Below, one piece after another: positions 24,663 to 33,021 of a stretch of 34,442 nucleotides of DNA. Position 1 is the first letter of the stretch. Each line of letters opens with the position of its first letter. The position numbers and the translations under genes were made by a program. The notes beneath the pieces are model-generated. The model was not told where the DNA came from. It saw only the letters and a program-made list of their open reading frames with translations, and searched no databases. The DNA is from Paenibacillus selenitireducens (GTDB lineage Bacteria; Bacillota; Bacilli; Paenibacillales; Paenibacillaceae), in NCBI RefSeq assembly GCF_002021565.1, contig NZ_MSZX01000027.1:27-34468 (forward strand), in the 5' to 3' direction.

Positions 24663-25876
24663 GACACACATGTATCGCAACCTATCGTTGCTACGATGAT
24701 AAAGCGGATTTTCAGAAAAAAGCCTTGTCTATTGCCGTCGGTCTAACGGTAGGCAGTTGGACCGAGCTTCCTGAAGCTAAAAAGGCTGAGATGGAAAAAC
24801 ACTTGGGACAGGTGGTTCAAGTTACAGAGTATTCTGCTTCTGCCCCAGGTGAACGGTATGCAGATATTCAAATCGCTTATCCAGATATCAACTTTAGCCG
24901 TGATATCCCCGCCTTACTCGTCACCGTTTTTGGTAAATTATCTATGGATGGTAAGATCAAATTGCTAGATCTCGACTTCTCAGAGAACTTCTTATCGGCA
25001 TTTCCGGGACCCCAATTCGGAATGAAGGGAATTCGGGAGATCTTAGGCATACAAGAACGTCCGCTTCTGATGAGCATCTTCAAATCCGTGATCGGTCATG
25101 ATTTGGACGCACTTCGCGAGCAATTCTACCAACAAGCACTCGGTGGCGTTGATTTAATTAAGGATGATGAGATTTTATTCGAGAACCCGCTTACTCCTAT
25201 TGAGAAACGTGTAACGGTATGTATGGAAGCGGCTTCCCAGGCTGAACAACATACAGGTAAAAAACTTTTATATGCGGTCAACTTAACGGGCCCTACGTCC
25301 AAGCTTGCTTCACAAGCCCGTAAAGCCATTGATGCAGGCGCGAACGCTTTATTATTTAATGTCCTGGCCTATGGTTATGATGTCTTACATGAGCTAAGCT
25401 CAGATCCAACGATTAACGTACCGATTGCAGCACATCCTGCGATGGCTGGGGCATTCTACCCTTCACCTCATTACGGCATTGCAGCACCTTTGCTGCTCGG
25501 AAAACTAATGCGGTTAGCTGGAGCAGATCTTGCGTTATTCCCATCTCCTTATGGCTCGGTCGTGATGCCTAAGGAAGAGAACATGGGCATCAAGGATGCC
25601 TTGCTTCGTGACTTGCCACCGATTCGTACAAGCTTCCCTGTCCCATCGGCAGGCATTCACCCTGGTCTTGTTCCGTTAATCCTTCGCGATTTCGGACAAG
25701 ATGTGGTGGTTAATGCTGGCGGCGGCGTTCACGGGCACCCACAAGGTGCAGCAGCAGGAGGACGCGCATTCAATCAAGCGATTGATGCTACATTACAAGG
25801 AGTTTCCTTGCAAGACTACGCAACAACGCATCCGGAATTGAAATCCGCGATCGACATTTGGGGGGTCAAATCATGA
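24659..25876 (+). CDS. mtnW: 2,3-diketo-5-methylthiopentyl-1-phosphate enolase (RuBisCO-like protein)
   Basis: This 405-residue protein belongs to the RuBisCO-like MtnW family. It shows the lysine that is carbamylated in RuBisCO and its metal ligands in GGVDLIKDDE (residues 162-171, K168), LFNVLAYGYDV, SAGIHPG and NAGGGVHGHP. It enolises the diketo phosphate in the methionine salvage pathway. The TTG start overlaps the proC stop (ATTGA) and GGAGGG is 10 bases upstream, so it is probably translationally coupled to proC. Length and motifs match B. subtilis MtnW. Confidence 0.95.
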   Translation: MRHTCIATYRCYDDKADFQKKALSIAVGLTVGSWTELPEAKKAEMEKHLGQVVQVTEYSASAPGERYADIQIAYPDINFSRDIPALLVTVFGKLSMDGKIKLLDLDFSENFLSAFPGPQFGMKGIREILGIQERPLLMSIFKSVIGHDLDALREQFYQQALGGVDLIKDDEILFENPLTPIEKRVTVCMEAASQAEQHTGKKLLYAVNLTGPTSKLASQARKAIDAGANALLFNVLAYGYDVLHELSSDPTINVPIAAHPAMAGAFYPSPHYGIAAPLLLGKLMRLAGADLALFPSPYGSVVMPKEENMGIKDALLRDLPPIRTSFPVPSAGIHPGLVPLILRDFGQDVVVNAGGGVHGHPQGAAAGGRAFNQAIDATLQGVSLQDYATTHPELKSAIDIWGVKS

Positions 25877-26550
25877 GTTTCACGAAGCAACCTGTCGTCT
25901 TTTGTGATTTTGACGGCACCATTACCGTGAACGATAATATCGTTGCTATCATTCAACATTTCGATCCACCCGGCTGGAAACCGATTGTCGACGATATTAT
26001 TGGAGAACGCAAATCCGTTCGACAAGGCGTTGGTGAATTATTCCGGCTCCTCCCTACCACAAGAAGAGAGGAAATCACTCGATTCGCCATCGATCAAGTT
26101 CAAATTCGTGCAGGGTTCAAGGAATTTTTACAATTCTGCAAAGAGAACGATATCAAGTTTTATGTGACTAGTGGAGGCATCGACTTCTTCATCTATCCTA
26201 TTCTTGAGCAATTTGATATTCCTGTAGATCACATCTATTGCAATGCTAGTGATTTCTCGGGGTCACAGATTGAAATTCTCTGGCCGCATGCTTGTGATGA
26301 GATGTGTCAGAATGATTGCGGGATGTGTAAGACCAAAATTATCCGTTCCTTCGATCCGGAACAGTACGATCGGTATCTTATTGGCGACAGTATTACCGAT
26401 TTTGCCGGCGCCAAACTGGTGGACCATGTCTACGCACGTTCTCATTTAATTACGAAATGCGAGCAGCTCGGACTGCCGCATGTCCCATATACCGATTTCT
26501 TCGACATTATGAAACATATGACGGAACCGAAAGCAGGTGCGAAAGTCTAA
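25873..26550 (+). CDS. mtnX: 2-hydroxy-3-keto-5-methylthiopentenyl-1-phosphate phosphatase
   Basis: The start is the ATG at 25873, overlapping the mtnW stop (ATGA) and following GGGGGG; this gives 225 residues. HAD-phosphatase motifs are DFDGTIT (nucleophile D12, D14), TSGGIDFF and GDSITDFAGAK. The cysteine-rich CDEMCQNDCGMCK stretch near residue 140 is also found in MtnX/YkrX proteins. It dephosphorylates the MtnW product. It is coupled to mtnB downstream by a TAATG overlap. Confidence 0.94.
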   Translation: MSFTKQPVVFCDFDGTITVNDNIVAIIQHFDPPGWKPIVDDIIGERKSVRQGVGELFRLLPTTRREEITRFAIDQVQIRAGFKEFLQFCKENDIKFYVTSGGIDFFIYPILEQFDIPVDHIYCNASDFSGSQIEILWPHACDEMCQNDCGMCKTKIIRSFDPEQYDRYLIGDSITDFAGAKLVDHVYARSHLITKCEQLGLPHVPYTDFFDIMKHMTEPKAGAKV

Positions 26551-27194
26551 TGGCATTCACGGATATTACACTTGAACAGAAGCAGCGCGCATTACATGAG
26601 TTACGGGATATAAAAACTCAATTTGCAGACCGTCATTGGTTCCCTGGAACCAGCGGCAATTTGTCGGTTCGCGTGGGGGAGTATACGCCGGAAGATTTTC
26701 ATTTTGCCATTACCGCAAGCGGTAAAGATAAAACGGTGAACACGCCGGAAGACTTTCTTTTTGTAGATGCAGCAGGTAAACCTTCTGAACGCACAGGATT
26801 GAAGCCAAGCGCTGAAACCCTTATCCACTGTGAAATTTATCGGTTAACAGGGTGCGGAGCCATCTTCCATGTCCATACCGTGTTTAATAATATCGTCTCA
26901 GAGCTTTTCCATGAACGTGGATCGATTCCCGTGAAAGGCGTAGAACTTATCAAAGCTTTTAATATCTGGACGGAAGACGCTGAAATTGACATCCCGATCG
27001 TTCCGAATTTCGCGCATATCCCAAGTATTGTTCCGCATGTGACAGAGAAATTGAACCCGCAAATTCCGGGAATTATTCTGCGTAATCACGGAATCTATGC
27101 ATGGGGTGCAAATGCATTCGAAGCAAAACGTCATTTGGAAGCCTTTGAGTTTCTCTTCGAATATGTGTACCGCTGGGAGTTATTGAAACGTTAA
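26550..27194 (+). CDS. mtnB: Methylthioribulose-1-phosphate dehydratase
   Basis: The ATG at 26550 overlaps the mtnX stop (TAATG); a longer reading from 26457 would run inside mtnX and is not favoured. The 214-residue class II aldolase-family protein has zinc ligands in FHVHTV (H107, H109) and NHGIYAWG (H180), and the N-terminal GTSGNLSVR motif. It dehydrates methylthioribulose-1-phosphate, the step before MtnW. It is the last gene of the operon, ending at a terminator; acireductone dioxygenase (mtnD), which follows mtnB in B. subtilis, is not here. Confidence 0.94.
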   Translation: MAFTDITLEQKQRALHELRDIKTQFADRHWFPGTSGNLSVRVGEYTPEDFHFAITASGKDKTVNTPEDFLFVDAAGKPSERTGLKPSAETLIHCEIYRLTGCGAIFHVHTVFNNIVSELFHERGSIPVKGVELIKAFNIWTEDAEIDIPIVPNFAHIPSIVPHVTEKLNPQIPGIILRNHGIYAWGANAFEAKRHLEAFEFLFEYVYRWELLKR

Positions 27195-27230
27195 CGACCC
27201 CCACAAAGTAAAAAATCTTTAGATGCAAAA

Positions 27231-27267
27231 AAAAGGTGGATCAAGAACTTGTCTTGGTCCACCTTTT
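27231..27267. terminator. Bidirectional terminator between mtnB and nadE
   Basis: An inverted repeat pairs AAAAGGTGGA at 27231-27240 with 27258-27267, extended by CAAG/CTTG. A- and T-runs on each side suit both convergent transcripts. Confidence 0.8.
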
Positions 27268-27282
27268 GTATGAAATTCAGGC

Positions 27283-28080
27283 TTATGAGTGTTCAAACCG
27301 GTTCGCTGGCATATGCCGTTTATGCTCCGTTCGCACATAATACCCCTCAATTTGCTGAGCAACACTGGCTGCAACCTGCTTACCTTCCAAATAATTATCG
27401 ATATCCTCGTAAGTTAGACCTAAGGCGACTTCATCCGGCAAACCCGGCTTATCATCTTCTAAATCCGCAGTCGGCTTCTTCAAATACAGGTGCTCCGGAC
27501 AATTCAGATACTGCAAAATCGCTTTGCCTTGTCGTTTCGTCAAACCGGTTAGCGGGGTCACATCCGCTGCGCCATCTCCCCATTTTGTATAGAATCCAGT
27601 CACGGCTTCAGCGGCATGATCTGTACCAATCACGAGCAGATGCAGTTGCCCAGCTACAGCATATTGAGCGATCATCCGTTGGCGAGCCTTAATATTTCCT
27701 TGATGGAAAGGACTTAACGGCAGCTCTAGACCCTGAATCGTTGCTTCGACGGCAGGTCGAACATCGCATACGATAGTCTGATCTGGTTGGATGAACTGAA
27801 GCGCATCTTGGCAATCCGCCTCATCTGCTTGTACGCCATACGGGAGCCTCATAGCAATAAACTGATAGGCCTCTCCTGTTTCCTCACGCAGCTCTGTCAT
27901 GGCTTGTTGGGCGATTTTCCCGGCTAGTGTCGAATCTTGACCTCCTGAGATCCCTAGAACGTATCCTTTCGCACCAGCTTTTCGTACATATGCCTTCAAA
28001 TAGTCCACGATTTCTCGATACGTTACCGCAGGATCCATATGGGATTGTACATGTAATTCTTTCATAATTTGTTGTTGCAT
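27283..28080 (-). CDS. nadE: Ammonia-dependent NAD synthetase
   Basis: This 265-residue protein is of the short, glutaminase-less type. The ATP pyrophosphatase loop [11 protein letters not shown] (SGGxDS, about residues 45-50) is followed by RMPYG-like [14 protein letters not shown], and later [26 protein letters not shown], all typical of NadE. It amidates nicotinate adenine dinucleotide to NAD using ammonia. AAGGAGAAG precedes the ATG. It is the last gene of the NAD salvage operon. Confidence 0.96.
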   Translation of the reverse strand: MQQQIMKELHVQSHMDPAVTYREIVDYLKAYVRKAGAKGYVLGISGGQDSTLAGKIAQQAMTELREETGEAYQFIAMRLPYGVQADEADCQDALQFIQPDQTIVCDVRPAVEATIQGLELPLSPFHQGNIKARQRMIAQYAVAGQLHLLVIGTDHAAEAVTGFYTKWGDGAADVTPLTGLTKRQGKAILQYLNCPEHLYLKKPTADLEDDKPGLPDEVALGLTYEDIDNYLEGKQVAASVAQQIEGYYVRTEHKRHMPANRFEHS

Positions 28081-28098
28081 GATGATCTTCTCCTTCTA

Positions 28099-28746
28099 CT
28101 AAGCATGTTTAGAGTGAACAGGTGGATGATAAAGCCGATGCTCCAAGATATATTCCTCAACGCCTCGTGGCATTAAATATCTAGGCATTTCGACGCCCAT
28201 CCCTAATTCGTCTCGAATGTACGTCGAGGAAATTTCGATTTGAAGTCCCTTGTGCATGAGATCAAAATTCATTTCGTATTTCCGAAGCAACGGACTCCGT
28301 GCAATAATCTCTAACATATCATATCCTGCTCGAGCCATCACAATGAATTTGTTCGTAGCTACTAATTCTTCTCCATGACGCCATTCGTGCAAATGCGGCA
28401 ATAGATCGGCTCCTAGAATAAAATAGAGCTCATCCTCTGGATATCTGGATTTCAACGCATTCATGGTGTGAAGGGTATAGTGCATGCCTGCTAAGGCGTC
28501 CATCTCCGTCCGATCCGCTTCGAACATCCGCTCTCCGAATTGGTTCAACGGCGAATGCTGGATTCCAAGGAGAAGCATGTTCCAACGATGCTCGTGACTT
28601 GCTTGCAGCGCTTTATCCCTTCTTAAATCTGCGGATGGCAGAAATATCACTTTATCCAGTCTGCGCCGCCCCGCAACCGTGGATGCTGTATACCCGTGGG
28701 CATTCGTGAACGGATCAAATGCACTCCCATAGACACCAATCCTCAT
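28099..28746 (-). CDS. Nicotinate-nucleotide adenylyltransferase-like protein
   Basis: This 215-residue nucleotidyltransferase has a modified N-terminal ATP motif (GSAFDPFTNAHG in place of the usual GGTFDPIHNGH) and the C-terminal ISSTYIRD motif. NadD enzymes adenylate nicotinate mononucleotide. Firmicutes usually keep their main nadD beside rsfS (yqeK region), so this could be a second, salvage-dedicated copy. It starts 3 bases after the pncB stop, with its AGGAGG inside the pncB coding end, so it is tightly coupled to pncB. The altered motif leaves some doubt about activity on NaMN versus NMN. Confidence 0.82.
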   Translation of the reverse strand: MRIGVYGSAFDPFTNAHGYTASTVAGRRRLDKVIFLPSADLRRDKALQASHEHRWNMLLLGIQHSPLNQFGERMFEADRTEMDALAGMHYTLHTMNALKSRYPEDELYFILGADLLPHLHEWRHGEELVATNKFIVMARAGYDMLEIIARSPLLRKYEMNFDLMHKGLQIEISSTYIRDELGMGVEMPRYLMPRGVEEYILEHRLYHPPVHSKHA

Positions 28747-28749
28747 CTT

Positions 28750-30201
28750 CTAGTTCCTCCTATTCGTGTGTTCTGCAATACATTGCATTTTCGTATCCCA
28801 TACCTGCTGGCTTAAATCGACAGGATATCGCTCTGGATTTAAGTTTCTCAAATACTCGTTCCAAAATAAAGGGATCTGTGTTGCATGATATTGTTGAATC
28901 TCTTGCAGTTTCTGTGCTTTTTCTACACGTTTTCCCTGCTCAAATACTTTATGCTGGAGCTCGATCACGTCAAAATCAGTGACGAACTTGTGCAAGTAGG
29001 TGTGAATTGGATCAAATAGCTTTAATCGCTCAACACCCGCCAATTGTTCATCCCAATTCATTAAATAATCTGCTTCTGCGCGTCCCGTATGACGATTGAT
29101 TATTCGTACAGGAATTTTACGTCCCGGTGTGGTTACTTTCTCTGGATTCCCCGATATTTTGATCGTCGGCTTCCATTCCCCATGCTCTAGCTTGGCTACG
29201 ACTTTATATACCCCACCCAATGCGGGCGAATCTTCTGCGGTAATCAATTTCGTCCCTACACCCCATGTATCGATACGAGCCCCCTGCGCTCTCAAGCTCT
29301 GGATGGTATACTCGTCTAAATCACTGGATGCAACAATCTGCACTTCCTGTAGTCCTGCTGCATCGAGCATCTTACGCGCTTCTTGCGACAAATAAGCTAA
29401 ATCTCCGCTATCTAACCGTATCCCTTTCAAGGCCTTGCCTTGTTTCTTCAAAGCTAAGCCTACTTGAATCGCATTCGGAACACCACTCTTGAGCGTGTCA
29501 TAGGTATCCACCAGCAGAGTGACATGATCCGGTAAGGCACGAGCATACGCCTCAAAAGCTTCTAACTCACTATCTGCATCTTGAACAAAAGCATGGGCAT
29601 GCGTCCCTTTCGTGGGGATCCCAAACAACTTTCCTGCGAGCATATTGCTCGTGGCATGGAATCCTCCAATCACGGCCGCTCTAGCCCCCCAGAGCGCAGC
29701 TGAGGCTTCCTGTGCACGTCTGGTTCCGAACTCCAACAACGTGTCATCTGGAGCGACTTGCTTGATTCGTGCTGCTTTGGTTGCGATTAATGTCTGGTAG
29801 TTCATAAAATTCAGGAGCGCCGTTTCGATCAACTGGATCTCGAAAATACGACCTTCCACACGGATTAATGGAACATTCGGGAAAACGATCGTCCCTTCCT
29901 TCACGGAGTAAATCGTGCCTGTGAACGTGAAATCCGCAAGCTCTTCCAAAAAAGCCTCGTCATAGTTTTCCTCTTGTTCTCTTAAAAACTCGATATCACT
30001 GGCATCAAAACGCAATTGCTCTAGATACTGAAGTATTCGTTCTAATCCAGCGAAGACGGCGTACCCCCCGCGAAATGGATTTTTCCGAAAAAAAGCTTCA
30101 AATACACGAACATTGTTATGTGTTCCATTTTTCCAATGCGCATACATCATATTGATCTGATATTTATCCGTATGCAATGTTAAATGTTCTTGATTCATCA
30201 T
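28750..30201 (-). CDS. pncB: Nicotinate phosphoribosyltransferase
   Basis: I take the ATG at 30201 (MMNQEHLTLH), with AAAGGAG 5 bases upstream; a GTG two codons earlier touches that site. The 483-residue protein has the family features DKYQINMMYAHW, FEFGTRRAQ-type (here LEFGTRRAQE), GTHAHAFV, LLVDTYDT, RLDSGDLA and WGVGTKL. It converts nicotinate and PRPP to nicotinate mononucleotide. It lies between pncA and nadD, in pathway order, and belongs to the long Gram-positive type. Confidence 0.95.
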   Translation of the reverse strand: MMNQEHLTLHTDKYQINMMYAHWKNGTHNNVRVFEAFFRKNPFRGGYAVFAGLERILQYLEQLRFDASDIEFLREQEENYDEAFLEELADFTFTGTIYSVKEGTIVFPNVPLIRVEGRIFEIQLIETALLNFMNYQTLIATKAARIKQVAPDDTLLEFGTRRAQEASAALWGARAAVIGGFHATSNMLAGKLFGIPTKGTHAHAFVQDADSELEAFEAYARALPDHVTLLVDTYDTLKSGVPNAIQVGLALKKQGKALKGIRLDSGDLAYLSQEARKMLDAAGLQEVQIVASSDLDEYTIQSLRAQGARIDTWGVGTKLITAEDSPALGGVYKVVAKLEHGEWKPTIKISGNPEKVTTPGRKIPVRIINRHTGRAEADYLMNWDEQLAGVERLKLFDPIHTYLHKFVTDFDVIELQHKVFEQGKRVEKAQKLQEIQQYHATQIPLFWNEYLRNLNPERYPVDLSQQVWDTKMQCIAEHTNRRN

Positions 30202-30249
30202 TAACACTCCTTTAATTATAACTCGACACGCATATGATTAAATTCATTA

Positions 30250-30804
30250 CTAATCCTGAACGACCGTTCCCCCTAATACTTGTCTGAAATGTTGTATCGC
30301 CCATAAATGACCTTTCGCATCGAAATCAGCGATGGCATCGCTGTGAATCGTCATGGAGAACCCCTTATTATACGCATCTATCGCCGTATGAAGCACACAT
30401 ATTGAAGTGGCTACACCCACGATATGAAGCTCCTCTATCCCTCGAGCACGAAGGCGAATTTCTAGATCAGTTCCTGCAAATGCAGAATACCGCGTCTTAT
30501 CCATCCAATACACATAGGGTTCATCTTTATGCGCTAGATATACCTTCTGCAAAGCACCAAATAGCTCCCGCCCTTGCGACCCTCTTAAGTTATGCGGAGG
30601 AAACAACGTCGTTTCGGGATGAAATACATCCTCAGGCTCGTGGATATCCACGGCGAGTATAACGAATTGCTGCTCTTCCACGAACTTCTGACACAACGAT
30701 GTGATTCGACTCTCAATGTTTCTTGCAGGCTCCCCACAGGTGAGAGCTCCATCCTCTGCTACAAAGTCATTCGTATAATCAATGATTAGAAGTGCTTTAT
30801 TCAT
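30250..30804 (-). CDS. pncA: Isochorismatase-family nicotinamidase
   Basis: This 184-residue cysteine hydrolase has the triad D9 (LLIIDYTNDF), K103 (MDKTRYSAF) and C136 (GVATSICVLHT). The metal-site residues of nicotinamidases are also visible as D53-x-H55 and H71, which supports nicotinamidase over other isochorismatase-fold enzymes. It deamidates nicotinamide to nicotinate, which pncB (43 bases downstream) then uses. The ATG at 30804 has AAAGGAG 8 bases upstream. Confidence 0.9.
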   Translation of the reverse strand: MNKALLIIDYTNDFVAEDGALTCGEPARNIESRITSLCQKFVEEQQFVILAVDIHEPEDVFHPETTLFPPHNLRGSQGRELFGALQKVYLAHKDEPYVYWMDKTRYSAFAGTDLEIRLRARGIEELHIVGVATSICVLHTAIDAYNKGFSMTIHSDAIADFDAKGHLWAIQHFRQVLGGTVVQD

Positions 30805-30831
30805 ATGATCAACTCCTTTATATAATTAAAA

Positions 30832-30859
30832 CAATATTATTGATTAGTGATTATTGATT
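30832..30859. promoter_or_regulatory. Candidate NrtR operator of the pncA operon
   Basis: The palindrome CAATATTATTG (30832-30842) sits next to two direct copies of a 10-base element (minus strand AATCAATAAT, 30836-30845 and 30850-30859). The same AT-rich palindrome occurs in the promoter of the nearby Nudix-regulator gene. Its overlap with the probable pncA -10 region fits repression. It was found by comparison only within this window. Confidence 0.45.
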
Positions 30860-30862
30860 TTT

Positions 30863-30903
30863 AAAAAAATGATTATGATCTCTTAAGCCATAATCATTTT
30901 TTT
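30863..30903. terminator. Perfect 15-bp bidirectional terminator between regulator and pncA
   Basis: The arms 30863-30877 and 30889-30903 are perfectly complementary (AAAAAAATGATTATG and its complement, 11-base loop). The hairpin ends the regulator transcript before pncA, so the pncA operon must have its own promoter. Confidence 0.85.
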
Positions 30904-30910
30904 ACTACTG

Positions 30911-31708
30911 CTACTCTGCGAATGGAGCATCGACGTAAATGGATACATTCGGTTGATATCCCTTAATGAAACGATAGAGCTGAGCGGGCCGCTGGGAATA
31001 CTCGGTTGAGAACTCCCCTTCTACCGCTTCCACGATGGGCTGTTTCTTCGTCATGAGCATCTTGCGAATGAAATTCGTCTTCGTAATTTCATAAGACGGA
31101 ACAACCGTCTGAATTACTTGCAATAGCTCAGCGAGCGTAAACTTCTCATCCAAGAACTCTTTGGCAACCGTCGTTTGAAGCATTTGGCACCGAACATATC
31201 TCTGCGCATCCTCCAGAATCAATCGATGATCAAATGCCAGATCCAATTCCAATGCTTCTTCGATTGTGAATAACTGGACATCTTCGGCATCATCTGCTGC
31301 TTGTCGTTTGGACAGGTAACGTTCATTCACCAGGGCGACATGCGCTGCTGAAATCACCCATCCCCGTTTATCGCGGCCCGGTTGATCATAGATCCCGAGA
31401 AGCTCTAAATGAATGTCTGCCACCCCTGTCTCCTCGAGCAGTTCCCGCTTCGCGGCTTGGAGCAGTGTCTCCTGGGGAGAAGAGAATCCGCCGGGCAATG
31501 CCCATTTCCCTCGATCCGGATGTCCATTACGTTTGATCAGAAGAACGCAAAGCTCGCGCTTGGGCAAGCTTTTGGTTCCCCCGATCACAGCTTCTTGTGT
31601 CACGGTAAAAATAACGATATCCGCAGGGACGCCAATGGGACGCTCATATTTTGTAGGATCATATGTGCTTAGAAACGCCTGCTCATCTGCATGTGCTTGT
31701 GTCGACAT
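30911..31708 (-). CDS. NrtR-type Nudix transcriptional regulator (NAD metabolism)
   Basis: I take the ATG at 31708, with GAGGTG 6 bases before it; the earlier GTG overlaps that site. The 265-residue protein has an intact Nudix box (G74-x5-E80-x7-R88-E89-x2-E92-E93-x-G95) and a C-terminal winged-helix region (about 170-255) with the NrtR hallmark RPAQLYRF. NrtR proteins repress NAD genes and sense ADP-ribose. Many keep a degraded Nudix box, so a full box suggests hydrolysis of ADP-ribose may be retained. The role is supported by the adjacent pncA-pncB-nadD-nadE genes. An ordinary Nudix hydrolase is the alternative; the C-terminal motif argues against it. Confidence 0.87.
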   Translation of the reverse strand: MSTQAHADEQAFLSTYDPTKYERPIGVPADIVIFTVTQEAVIGGTKSLPKRELCVLLIKRNGHPDRGKWALPGGFSSPQETLLQAAKRELLEETGVADIHLELLGIYDQPGRDKRGWVISAAHVALVNERYLSKRQAADDAEDVQLFTIEEALELDLAFDHRLILEDAQRYVRCQMLQTTVAKEFLDEKFTLAELLQVIQTVVPSYEITKTNFIRKMLMTKKQPIVEAVEGEFSTEYSQRPAQLYRFIKGYQPNVSIYVDAPFAE

Positions 31709-31746
31709 TCGGGTCACCTCAATTGCATTCGTTCTTGTATAGTTGT

Positions 31747-31797
31747 ATCATAAGCCAGATCTTTAGCAAAGTCAATACATACGTATCAATAATATTG
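31747..31797 (-). promoter_or_regulatory. Sigma-A promoter and candidate operator of the Nudix-regulator gene
   Basis: On the minus strand TTGACT (31775-31770) and TATGAT (31752-31747) are 17 bases apart. Directly upstream are ATACGTAT (31779-31786) and CAATATTATTG (31797-31787), the latter shared with the pncA upstream region. This supports autoregulation by the Nudix regulator. Confidence 0.55.
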
Positions 31798-31805
31798 AAA
31801 AATAG

Positions 31806-32777
31806 TTATTGTTTTAATTCAGGGATCAAATCTATTTCTTTGCTTCCTTGAAGCGCATGAATTAAATTATTCGCCGCCCGTTGAGCCATCTTCGTCCGTG
31901 TTGCTGCTGTCGCAGAACCGATATGAGGCAGTGTTACCACATTCGTACATTGAAGCAGCGGGTGATTGGGATCAATCGGTTCACGATCAAAAACATCTAG
32001 CCCCGCAGCAAAGATTTTTCGCTGTTGCAGCGCTTCAACTAATGCAGTCTCGTCCACAATAGGTCCACGTGCCACATTAATGAATACTGCCGAACGTTTC
32101 ATCATATCGAATTCTCGCGCACCCATGAGACCTCTCGTCTCTTCCGTTAATGGGAGCATCAACAAGACGATGTCCGAAGTCTTCAGTAATTCTTCCATCG
32201 ATGCGTAACTGACGCCTAATTCAGCCTCAACTTGCGGTTTCCGGTTTCGATTATTATACAATACCTTCATATCAAATCCGAAGATCGCGCGTCGGGCAAT
32301 CCGTTCTCCAATTCTCCCTAGACCGATGATGCCAAGCGTCGCATGATGTACGTCAACGCCAAATAGCTCATCCTCCTGCCCTTTCTGCCACTTCCCGTCA
32401 CGAACCCAGTGATCCAACTCCACCACGCGCCGACTGGCTGATAAAATAAGGGTGAAGGCTAAGTCTGCCACAGTATCATCTAATACATAGGGTGTATGCG
32501 TAGCAAGGACGCCTCTTGATCGAAGCGCATCTATGTTCAAATTGTTATACCCTACCGAAATATTCGATACAACTTTCAGGTTGGGCGCATTCGCTAGCAG
32601 TTCTTCCGTAATCGGGGTGCCTGCTATCAACAACCCTTCGGCATCGCCAACTTCTTCTTTTAACTCGTCTTTCGTAATCGGTCTCTCCTGCTCCCATTTA
32701 CGAACCTCGGCATGTTCCTTCAAATACGCTTCGACTTCCGCTGGTATTCTTCTTGCAACATAAATTTGGGGTTTCAT
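31806..32777 (-). CDS. D-2-hydroxyacid dehydrogenase (glyoxylate/hydroxypyruvate reductase type)
   Basis: This 323-residue protein has the nucleotide-binding motif GLGRIGERIA (about 152-161) and the catalytic triad R237 (NVARGPIVDE), E266 (FDREP) and H285 (LPHIGSA). After the second strand the sequence YNNRNRK lacks the usual NAD-selecting acidic residue and has Arg, suggesting NADP preference. The ATG has AGGAGG 6 bases upstream. It resembles Bacillus YvcT/GhrB-like reductases that reduce glyoxylate, hydroxypyruvate or 2-ketogluconate; the actual substrate cannot be read from sequence. No NAD-specific link to the downstream operon is evident. Confidence 0.9.
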   Translation of the reverse strand: MKPQIYVARRIPAEVEAYLKEHAEVRKWEQERPITKDELKEEVGDAEGLLIAGTPITEELLANAPNLKVVSNISVGYNNLNIDALRSRGVLATHTPYVLDDTVADLAFTLILSASRRVVELDHWVRDGKWQKGQEDELFGVDVHHATLGIIGLGRIGERIARRAIFGFDMKVLYNNRNRKPQVEAELGVSYASMEELLKTSDIVLLMLPLTEETRGLMGAREFDMMKRSAVFINVARGPIVDETALVEALQQRKIFAAGLDVFDREPIDPNHPLLQCTNVVTLPHIGSATAATRTKMAQRAANNLIHALQGSKEIDLIPELKQ

Positions 32778-32880
32778 CGGGTTACCTCCTAGCGCTCAGT
32801 TTGTCTTATATTGTGAGTATAACGATAAACGCGCAATGAGAAAACCTTTATCGCGGGATTTTGATACTTTCTTATATGAG

Positions 32881-32912
32881 AAAAACCGTCAGGGGATCAC
32901 CCGACGGTCCTT
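32881..32912 (-). terminator. Hairpin terminator upstream of the dehydrogenase gene
   Basis: ACCGTC (32885-32890) and GACGGT (32903-32908) pair, with an inner GGG/CCC extension and one mismatch; the T-run is best on the minus strand (complement of 32881-32885). The gene it would have ended lies to the right of the window or was displaced by the IS insertion. Confidence 0.5.
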
Positions 32913-33021
32913 TATTGTGTGACCCTATACGTTGGTGGATAGGAGAGATGGATTGGTGTTTCAGTTTCAACTGTCGTAGATACGAAATCTTCACAAATTA
33001 AATAAGCTCTTTGTGTATAAC

